The notes below the pieces were generated by a model. That model was not told the DNA's origin. It ran no database searches and was given only the letters and a program-made list of their open reading frames with translations. Shown piece after piece: positions 56,130-64,000 of a stretch of DNA of 64,000 nucleotides. How positions within the stretch are numbered: position 1 is the first letter of the stretch; each line of letters begins with the position of its first letter. A program made the translations under genes and the position numbers. The DNA comes from Gnetum montanum (Eukaryota; Streptophyta; Gnetopsida; Gnetales; Gnetaceae): the NCBI GenBank assembly GCA_015680685.1, contig MNCI01029492.1, positions 383,061-447,060 on the forward strand. Reading direction: 5' to 3'.

Positions 56130-57650
56130 CTACACACACAACACAATCTTAAATTAGCAAGGGCAAATGAATCGCAATGCAGTTGATACCTTGCCTTAGT
56201 GTACGGTTCATTGGCTGAGTTGTGATATGGTTGATGCAAATTTTGGAGGTATATGCTGGTGACTACCCAAGGTGTAGGGGTTAAGAGAAAATTGAAAAAA
56301 TTGGACTAGGACCCCCATGACTGAGAGTGAACCTCAAATAGCGGGAGAATGGAAAAAGATAAGGAATAAGAAAGATGGAGAAAAAGAAACAACGGTAATG
56401 CCAGTAAAATGGATGTCATAGGTGGAAATGAACAAAATAAATGGTGATTGCAGTAATGTTTAAGGAAAATAAGTTAACTGATGCACCAAATAGGAATGTT
56501 AGTGGGTCCTCCCCAAAGCAGGATCATGCCCTTAATGCCCTAACAATCCCACATTCAAAGAGTCCATAGGCTCTAAAAATGCTATTTGGAAGCAAGAGTT
56601 AAAGTCTTAACCACAAGAATTTACCAAAAAGAAAACAATGCATTAACCAAAATATGGATTATTGGTACAACCGATAATGAGGTGAGAAATGGAGAAAGAA
56701 GGATGGAAAGAAGAGAATGGAATGGAGTCTCAAGAACAAGGTGGTGCACAGCCCCTTGTGTATTAATGGTTAATGTGACTTAGTAGATCTCATTCCAAAT
56801 CCAGCTTCAAACCAACCACATCCAGTGACTTCACATTAATACATTCGGCCAATCCATCGACCTGAAGTAACATGAATGCCTTCGTCAAACAGTCACCACC
56901 ATTCCGTTGAAACGAAAAAGGAGAGAGTAGGAAGCGATAAAAGGTCTTAGTTAGAGGGAACATGTTTGTTTAGTTCCATAACCAGTGCTTGTAGCCCAGA
57001 TGATTATTTCATCTAAGGGGTGTGCTTTGAATTCTCACTTTCTTTCTTTTTTTTATGTTTTGCGTGAGAACCACACCATGCAAAGACTTATTATTTTTAT
57101 TAGCTCAGCTTCCCGATACTGGAGTAGCGTCAGAATGTTAAGGAAAACTCTAGAAGAAAACATCCAAGAACCCAAGAGAATGGCCAGCACAAATGCATCA
57201 AATCCCCTTGAAGTCACACCCTTTTCAATCCTTGAGTCCTTCCTTAGTTTGAGAAATGCCCAGTCACCGATTCATTGATAGTTCTTATTATTTAAGGAAA
57301 GGGACTATACACTTCCAAGCCAAGAGAGACCATAGAAATTCATGGATGTATGGATGGAGTGGACTCATTGCCTATTATATCAAAAGAACCATACCTTAGT
57401 ATCAACATTATAACTCAAAGGTAAAAACCAAACATTAGCAATCAATGGAATACAGTTCATACCATCTTCAGAAGCACTTATTAGGTGACAAACTTAATGA
57501 AATAAATAAACACACTAATAAATGAAAAAGTATGAACGATGTTGTAAAAAAAATGAGAAAAGTTAAAGAAATTTGTAAAACAAAAACGTGTGAAAAAAAA
57601 AACTTAAAAAGGAACTGAGGGCCTTCATTGATCAGCATAGGTGGCCATCT
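56130..57650 (-). other. Post-pol untranslated region of element E
   Basis: Contains AGTCATGGGGG (minus) at 56312-56322, a CATGATCCTGCTTTGGGG-type block near 56515, the A-rich loop stem at 57032-57070 and the U-rich run near 57540-57610 (A-rich on the plus strand). Another AGTCATGGGGG lies at 57651-57661, at the pol end. Collinear with D, F and G. Confidence 0.75.
57032..57070 (-). promoter_or_regulatory. Conserved stem with A-rich loop (element E copy)
   Basis: TTCTCAC (57032-57038) and GTGAGAA (57064-57070) on the plus strand; the loop is T-rich here and therefore A-rich in the minus-strand transcript. Seven perfect pairs. Confidence 0.6.
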
Positions 57651-57659
57651 CCCCCATGA

Positions 57660-58860
57660 CTAAGTTGAAAGGAGGAGATTTGAAATAATGAGCAAGGTCA
57701 TCCTCCTCAGAGGTATTATGTGCATCGGTTGTTCTAAGTTCATGGAAGGGTTTGGTTTGTTGCACATTGACCAGTAATCTCTTATCAGGGCTTTCAGGTT
57801 TGTATATGGTCATGGCCCCTGAGGGAAAGGTTGTATGAATAATGTAAGGCCCTTCCCACAATGTTTGAAATTTGTGCATTGTGGCACATGTGTGGGATTC
57901 CAGTAAAGGACCTTATCTCTTGGTTGATACTTAACCTTTTAAATTTCTAAGTCATGACATTGCTTGTTATGTGCCTTGTGCAACTCATTTGATGACAGGG
58001 CAACCAATCGGTTCTCGTCTAGCACGTTTAGAGTTGCCAATATATTTTTTTGTGCTAGATCAAGGTCAAGGTGGAGGTCACACGCCATGGATAGTGTATG
58101 AAGCTCAATTTGAATTAGAAGCTTTGGAAGTTTTCCGTATACTAACTCATAGGGAGAATAGGCTATAGGAAGTTTCCAAGTGGAGCAGTATGCCCAGAGG
58201 GCATCATTCAGTTTAGTGCTCCAATCTCGCCTATATTTGCTAATTTTCCTTGTTAATATTCTAGTAATCTCCTAGTTCGTGACCTCGGCTTGGCCATTAG
58301 CTTGGGGGTGATAAGGTGTAGTCAATTTATGTTCAACCCCTAAGTGTTGCATCAATTTCTAAAAGGTTGCACCTATGAAGTGTGTTCCATTATCCAAGAT
58401 AAGTGCACGTGGCACACCAAACCTATTTACAACTTGTTGTTGCACAAATTGTGCAGCTGCAGATGATGTGCAATCTATAACAGTAGCTGCTGCTTCAGCC
58501 CATTTTATTAGATAGTCTACGGCAACAATGATGTAAGATTTTCCATTGAACATTGGTGTAATGGGCACCATAAAGTCTATTCCCCAAATGTCGAAGGGTT
58601 CTAAAGGTTGAATCCATTGTTGCGGACCCTTCATTCTAGCAATCATTCCTCCATCACGTTGACAGCGCTCGTAGGATTGGACAAATTGATGGGCATCCCG
58701 AAATAATGTTGGCCAGTAATATCTTGCAAGTAGGATCTTAATAGCCATTCATCTCCCTGCATAGTGACCCCCACAAGGGCCCTCATGAGCATCTTGGAGA
58801 ACTCTTAGTTGGTCCACATTGGGCACATACCATCGAACCAAGCCATCAGGAAAAACTTTG
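57660..58860 (-). pseudogene. Integrase relic of element E
   Basis: Inserts element DNA into the genome in live relatives. N-terminal zinc region AHEGPCGGHYAG, then SYERCQRDGGMIARMKGPQ (first Cys of the pair is Tyr). Catalytic core: DIWGIDFMVPITPM (Asp), RALILDNGTHFIGATF (Asp) and a TPYHPQANGQAEVTN block (Glu), so all three catalytic acids survive, unlike F. A stop follows ATF and others occur later. C-terminal KVKYQPRDKVLYWNP and a frame-shifted LWEGPYII lead to the untranslated region. No chromodomain seen. The longest open part is 58359-58748. Confidence 0.88.
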
Positions 58861-58934
58861 TAAAGTTGTCCGTTGATCTTTATGAAGTACTTGGCTTTGT
58901 GAAAAAACTATTGTTTCTTCCTAAAGTCCAGCTC

Positions 58935-59490
58935 CTATGGTGTTTTTTGGGAAAGGATATAGGTGAGAATGCTACTATACCAATTCGTTTCCATGGGTTG
59001 GTTATTCACTACACCGACAAAGAGGGCTTCATCAGGAAAATGATCGAATATGGCATATTCATCCTCTTTGCTATCCCAATGCAACCAAGATAAATGATCT
59101 GCAACTACGTTCTCAGTGCCCTTTGGATCGATCATCGTTAGATCGAAGTCCTGTAGGATTACCAGCCATTGTATAATATGAGGGCTAACCATTGGCTTGT
59201 TCATGAGGAACCTGATTGCACTATGATCCATATGGATGAACACTTTGTAACCTAACACATAGTGCCTAAACTTATCCAGTGTAAACACTACAGCCATTAA
59301 TTCTTTTTCTGTAGTTTTGTAATTAAGTTATGCACCGACAATACTCCTACTTGCACAGTGAATGTAGTAAGGACGTTTCTGGTCATCTAACTATGTAAGT
59401 ACGGCTCCTAATGCATAATTGGATGTGCCAATCATTATATGGAACAGTCTAGACCAATCAGGGGGTTGTAGAATGGGAGTTTCCACAAGC
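58935..59490 (-). pseudogene. RNase H relic of element E
   Basis: Reads MIGTSNYALGAVLT, where the first catalytic Asp seen as MIDASN in F is Gly; then TTEKELMAVVFTLDKFRHY (Glu present), FIHMDHSAIRFLMNKPM (Asp present) and IDPKGTENVVADHLSWL (Asp present). An open frame covers 58935-59297. The DSKEDEYAIFDHFPDEALF tail matches F. One catalytic loss plus stops upstream indicate inactivity. Confidence 0.85.
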
Positions 59491-59492
59491 CT

Positions 59493-60340
59493 CTATTTCA
59501 GAGTTTGGAATGCTTGTTCACATTCCCTGGTCCATTTGAATGGTGCATCCTTCTTCGTTAGTTCCACCAACGGTTTGGCAATCTTGAAGAAGTTCTCAAT
59601 GAATCTCCTATAGTAGCTAGTGTGTCCAAGGAATGACTGAATGTCTTTGACAGTTTCCAGTTGTCGGGTGATTCCTTCGATGACCCTAACTTTATCTTGG
59701 TCTACCTCTATTCCTGAATGTGAAATCTTATGCCCAAGTACTACGCCTTCTTGGACCATCAGATGGCTTTTCTGCCAATTGAGCCTTAAGTTGGTTTCTA
59801 CGCATCTTTTTAACACTTGCTCTAATCGGTCCAAGGCTTGATCAAAGCTTGTTCCATAAGTGGAGAATTCGTCCATAAAGACTTCCACTTTGTTTCCTAT
59901 CTACTATTGGAATATGCTTAGAACTAGGCATTGAAAAGTGGCAGGAGCATTTCACAAGCCAAATGGAATTTGTTTATATGCAAACGTTCCCCAAGGACCA
60001 GTGAATGTTATCTTGGCTTGATCTTCTGGTGCTATCCATATATGGTTGTATCCACTATAGCCATCCAGAAAACTATAATAGTGATGGCCTACTATGGTGT
60101 CTAAGACTTGGTCAACGAATGGCAACAGGAAGTGATCCTTGAATGTTGTCATATTCAGCAGCCTAAAATTTATACACATCCTCCATTTACCTTCCTTTTT
60201 AGGCATAATCACTAGAGGGCTAACCCATTCACTATCAGCAATGGGATATATGAACCCAGCCTTAAGAAGTTGTTCTATTTCTTCTTTTACAATTTGCTTC
60301 AATTTTGGGTTCAATCGCCTCTGCAGTTGTTTTCAAGGTT
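59493..60340 (-). pseudogene. Reverse transcriptase relic of element E
   Basis: Nearly open. NPKLKQIVKEEIEQLLKAGF, IYPIADSEWVSPLVIMPKK, HYYSFLDGYSGYNHIWIAP and AYKQIPFGL are followed by a stop-containing junction, then EVFMDEFSTYGTSFDQALD. The catalytic FMDD is FMDE here (59870-59885), a change of a metal-binding Asp. Later motifs LGHKISHSGIEVDQDKVRV and SFLGHTSYYRRFIENFFKI are intact. Loss of FMDD and stops indicate a dead enzyme, but this is the cleanest RT in the window. Confidence 0.9.
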
Positions 60341-60730
60341 TCATGGAAGGATCCATGTAAATCCTATGCTGGCATATCCTAGGATCTATTCTAGTTAATT
60401 CGGGGTATGACTAGGCAAAGGTGTTTGACCACTTGTTTATCACTTTCAACAGTCTTTCTTTTTGTTTGGGAACAAGTCTTGTGTTGATGATCACCGGTTT
60501 TTCGTTTTCGAGGATCATATACTCCAGACCGGTGGGCAATGGTTTCAAATCAAGGGGCTCTTATTTAAATCTCTCAGGAATTTCCAACTTCCCCCAGTTG
60601 ATGTTTTCAAGATTAAAGCTTAGAAGTTGGCAATGAACTTTCTCCAGTGTATCTATGCTTTCAATGTAAGCACTAGTTATTCCCTCAGTTAGTTCCATGC
60701 ATGTTAGTGAGTTTCTCTCTTCATCAACCA
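60341..60730 (-). pseudogene. Protease-RT linker relic of element E
   Basis: Same spacer as in A and F: MELTEGITSAYIESIDTLE, INWGKLEIPERF, LKPLPTGLEYMILENEKPV and a block ending LKVINKWSNTF, then the start of RT. One stop occurs within the KFK-x-EPL part. No enzymatic motif is seen. Confidence 0.65.
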
Positions 60731-61510
60731 TCAACCACTGGGTGTCTTTGTGTCAGCATATAGGTACTTTTGTATATTAATGTCTTGTGCACACCGATTG
60801 CATGTAGTCAATGCTAAAATTTGCATAACCCATGATTTTTGCACGCAACGGCACCCCATGTCACTATATGCGATGCATGGAACTTTCTTCTTCTCGATCT
60901 TTCCAAAAGTGTTCTTCTTGGATATTTCTAGGGAAAGATCACGGATTCCTAGGCATGCATCTATAGTACTTAGCCATGCTCTTCCCATTATTATTGGGAA
61001 ATCCCCCTTACCGTTGTTTACTTGTATCACTAGGAAATCAGCTGGATATGACCACCCACATACAGTGGTAACGATGTCCCCCACCAGTCCCAAGGGGATA
61101 GTGATGGACTGGTCGGCTAGCTCTAAGCAAATATTGCTCTTCTTTAGTGGAGGCAAGTTCCAAGCTTTATACATCTCTTGTGATATTAGGTTGACTCCGA
61201 AACCTGAGTCTAGAAGAGCTTTACATGGTTCATTCTCAATGACTTGGAGATAGATTAGAGGACTTCCAGGATCATAGAATTTCTTGGAAAGATGGCCCAC
61301 CTTAATCTAGTCAGTAACGACATGTGTTAACATAACCGTATGCATTAAGCTCAATTTTTGGGTTGAAGGAGGCCTCGAAGCCTTACTTGATAGGTAGGTG
61401 TTTAGATGTTCAACCACTTGTGATGGTGAGGGCTTGGTTGGATTATTGGTTCTAAAGAAAGATCTTTTCTGCATAAGGTTGTCAGAACCAACTGCGGGTT
61501 GAGGATTCAC
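60731..61510 (-). pseudogene. Aspartic protease relic of element E (most complete)
   Basis: An open frame at 60731-61300 holds the full domain: GHLSKKFYDPGSPLIYLQV, NEPCKALLDSGFGVNLISQ (catalytic DSG), MYKAWNLPPLKKSNICLEL, QSITIPLGLVGDIVTTVCG, DFLVIQVNNGKGDFPIIMG and RAWLSTIDACLGIRDLSLE. The C-terminal part has CNRCAQDINIQKYLYADTK. Upstream 61307-61510 is a gag-protease linker (KRSFFRTNNPTKPSPSQVV). The DSGF in place of DSGS could reduce activity. Confidence 0.88.
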
Positions 61511-63871
61511 AACCCTCGTGACATGGGGTTGCTGTGGTTGAGTGGGGAGTACCCCTTGAATTGCTGGAGCAAGTGGTAATGGAGCTATCAGTGTGAGAGT
61601 TGCAAATGGATTGGGAGGATGGTATGGCTATGGGTTGTCTCTCCTAAGAGAAGGAGTCCTATAATACTCTCGAGCTTGGTAGTGACATTGTGGTGTCACG
61701 TGACCAACAGAGTCACGTGGAGAGATTGGATGCTACACATAATAGCCATATGGATCCAGTTGTCAATAAGGGTATTGTTGCCTTGGTGGTGGCATCCCCC
61801 ATGACTGTGGGTATTTCCACTACTGGTGTTGCTCAATAGGTTGTGGCAGAGTTCCACTTGGGTAATACATTAAAGGTTGGTGGAACTGCCTTGGGTTACC
61901 TTGGGGATAAGGTAACCATTGGGGTGTTTGTCATTTGTTAAGTTGTGGGTTGAATGCATACATCCTAGACTCTTGTAGGTGTGAGATTACTGGGCAACAT
62001 CCCTTAGGATGGTTGTATTGGCATATCTCACATCCACTTTCATTGTCTGTATCAAAATCCACAACCTCTTCGGTGATGGCCATTTTACCCTTACCTTTGT
62101 TACATGCATGGTCCATGTCCCTCTTTTTCTTTTTGTCATAGTCACTACCTCACTCCTTAGACTCCTCTACAATTTTTAGAACGGTTTCAAATCTACTATC
62201 TAGGGAGTCCCACATCTGATCTACCTTTGTCGACACTTCTGTTGTTCATTTTTGGAGAGGCAAGGTTTTCCTATTCACCATCTCTTCGAGTGGTGACTCT
62301 TCCTCCTCCTCACAGAATTTTACTCCCCTTTTTCGAAGGGAAGGATCACGGTTGTACTCTTCTGTACTTTCTCTCTTACGTAACTCCCCTTTTTCCTTGG
62401 CTAGTTGCTCCAATAATCTATGGACTTGATGGGACTTAAGCTCTGATAATCTCCCTTGGGCATACATTCCAAGGGTTCTCCTGGTTTCATGCCTAAGTCC
62501 GTCTACGAGATGGCATAGTTGATCTTGCTGCGAGTAATCATGGCCCGGGCAACAATGTAACAGTGCATAATATTGGCCCATGGTAGCATCCAAGGGTTCA
62601 TGACTTCCCTGCTTCCATCCTTGGATTTGCTTTCACAGGTTAGACACCCGGGAGTACGTTTGATACTTATCATTAAACAGTTCTAGCATTGTACTCCACC
62701 TCCGAATGGATTCCAGTTCTAAGGACTGATACCAGCTTTCCACTTCTTTCATCAGTGTCCTTGGAAATAACTTTAATTTTTTCCATTCATTCTCGATGTT
62801 CTGCAAGGCACATGCATCATGAAATGCTTGTAAGTAGTTTTGAGGATCAGCATTGCATCCCCCCTCAAATCATGGAATATTATCTATGTCTAACCTCTTG
62901 ATCTTGCTATCTTTTTGCTGCCTTGTGGAAATTCTTATGGCCTCCATGATGTCTAAGATGCTTCGGGTTGCAAGTAGGGGTTCTTTGTGGTCATTTCTTT
63001 CATAGCATCTATGATGTCTACGTGGTTCCCTACCCTCCCTTCTTCCATGCCATGATTCTCTAGAGTGTCCTTGTCCTCGCTTCCGACTCTCTCATCGAGG
63101 TTTCTCACTCTGTTTACCTTTATCCTCACAGTTAGGCTCCTTATGACTGCATCCTGATACTGAAGGAGAGGGTGAATGTGGTGATGAAGGTGAAGAAGAA
63201 GGAGAACCATTGCCATGACGATGTTTCCTACCGTCTCTTCAGTGGTCCCAGCCCCGATCGTGATTACGATCAAAGTGCTCGTCCTTATCATGTGTTTGTG
63301 TTCCCTCGTTGAACACTTGGTGTTCGTGGGGATCAAAACTAGGATTGTGAATCGTGGAGTTGAGGTTCTAATACACCACCTCTTGACCATCGTTAGGATT
63401 GGAAACATCATTTTGTGAATAACCTATTGAAATAGGTTCACCACCCTCAATTTCGCTTAAGACGGGTGGAGCGTTATGGGTTCCTTTGCCCTTCATCGAT
63501 GTATAATATCTCTCCTGTCGCAAGTCCCTTTGATGTTGTGCTTCTGTGGGATGGTGATCCCTTGTGTCATAATCACATGCAACATATTTTGCGTATAACT
63601 ATGACATGCCTACTCGCATGATAGCACGAAGAAGCATGTTGGGGACTACTTGGTCTGGAGGCAACACTATGTTACCCTCCAAGTCTCTCCAACATAGTTG
63701 TTCATCTTGATGGAGAATAAAGGTAAATTCAGGTGCATACTCATCATGATGAATATATACCACACGGAACTGTTGAGGCACTGGTGGATCTTCGTTACGT
63801 GTGTTGTGCTGCTGACTGTCTCTTGTGTGAGTCCTAGGCAGTGAAATGCTTTTGTGTGAAGAAGAAGACAT
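61511..63871 (-). pseudogene. gag of element E (most complete copy)
   Basis: Start ATG at 63871 (MSSSSHKSISLPRTHTRD), supported by the same start in D. N-terminal block VVYIHHDEYAPEFTFILHQ and DLEGNIVLPPDQVVPNMLL, one stop near 63600, then a charged Ser/Arg/His-rich linker (63500-63000). Capsid-like core 62940-62400: AFHDACALQNIENEWKKLK, STMLELFNDKYQTYSRVSN, YYALLHCCPGHDYSQQDQL and DGLRHETRRTLGMYAQGRL. Zinc knuckle CEICQYNHPKGCC at about 62030-61990. Proline-rich tail 61930-61520 with AGTCATGGGGG (minus) at 61796-61806. Stops are few. Forms virus-like particles in live relatives. Confidence 0.85.
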
Positions 63872-64000
63872 TTTTTTCTTATTCTATGTGCTATTTACCA
63901 TTATCTTATTTTTCTTTTGATCAAACCTAAGGGTTCATTCTAGCGTCCCAACGATATGAATGATCTCCTATGTTCTACGTAGCGCACAAACAACTAAGTC
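63872..64000 (-). other. Leader of element E
   Basis: Untranslated leader. The plus-strand end CTACGTAGCGCACAAACAACTAAGTC corresponds, in pieces, to 37085-37110 of F read in reverse, placing the primer site and 5' LTR immediately beyond 64000. Confidence 0.7.

Larger units (their letters stand above)
54930..64000 (-). mobile_element. Element E: most complete gag-pol copy, running off the right edge
   Basis: Minus-strand element with 3' LTR at 54930-55747 and gag start at 63871; the final bases of the window are leader sequence ending beside where the primer site and 5' LTR should be. Gag, protease, linker, RT, RNase H and integrase are all present in order with few stops each, so it is the best template for the family. 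RT and RNase H each carry a catalytic change. The third-position ORF is the short type. Left flank AAAAG (54925-54929) would be one target duplication; the other is outside. Confidence 0.92.

Noticed and set aside
60750-61253. Open plus-strand frame of 167 codons
   Set aside because: It is antisense to the protease of element E, which has clear DSG and flap motifs on the other strand.
62953-63411. Minus-strand frame of 152 codons in element E
   Set aside because: Out-of-frame reading of the same gag linker, rich in Met/Ile from shifted Ser/Arg/His codons.
1-64000. tRNA, rRNA, telomere or centromere satellite arrays
   Set aside because: No cloverleaf-type or rRNA-like sequence, and no long monomeric tandem array beyond the short U3 repeats, was seen on reading.

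Overview
This is a gene-poor, repeat-saturated plant nuclear window. I see no intact host gene, tRNA, rRNA or CRISPR. Almost everything is decayed long-terminal-repeat (LTR) retrotransposon sequence of one Ty3/gypsy family, plus fragments of non-LTR (LINE) elements and AT-rich spacer. The family is placed near the plant Athila/Tat (non-chromovirus) clade because it has a tRNA-Asp-like primer site, an integrase with WGIDFM and LWEGPYII motifs and no visible chromodomain, and a third ORF after pol. Gag, protease, RT, RNase H and integrase are all recognisable but full of stops and frameshifts. Many differences between copies look like C-to-T/G-to-A changes, as expected for methylated heterochromatin. 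The species cannot be named from this sequence.

Layout. 1-5330: element A (minus strand, cut by the left window edge; RT, protease, gag, 5' LTR). 5331-10540: AT-rich spacer. 10541-21660: one minus-strand LINE split into three pieces (RT at 21.1-21.7 kb, next part at 19.7-20.2 kb, C-terminal part at 10.5-11.0 kb), interrupted by element B (11009-19681, minus) and by a solo LTR (20164-21125, plus). 22011-35705: element C (plus, target duplication CAGGT/CAAGT), which contains element D (23294-29051) and a younger-looking unrelated solo LTR (32070-33523, perfect duplication CAAGG). 36151-51730: element F (plus, CTGAT/CTAAT), split inside pol by element G (40606-46036, AATGC/ACTGC). 51736-54929: spacer with an LTR relic and a LINE ORF1 relic. 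54930-64000: element E (minus), the most complete copy, whose 5' LTR lies just beyond the right edge.

How the parts fit. The full plan inferred from all copies is LTR, tRNA-Asp primer site, gag with an unusual zinc knuckle, protease, RT, RNase H, integrase, long 3' untranslated region, third ORF, polypurine tract, LTR. No copy in the window has all of it. E and F keep pol but have only a short ORF in the third position. B and C keep a ~980-codon third ORF (plant-transposon-like domain, helical middle, C-terminal hydrophobic anchor) but lack pol. D and G are deletion derivatives.

The most interesting signals are non-coding: (1) a stem with an A-rich loop in the 3' untranslated region that shows compensatory base changes between copies; (2) an R-region stem in the LTR carrying the AATAAA signal, again with compensation; (3) an exact 11-mer AGTCATGGGGG recurring at module boundaries; (4) LTR U3 regions that differ completely between copies yet always consist of short palindromes; and (5) an AG/ATG acceptor-like site at the third-ORF start.
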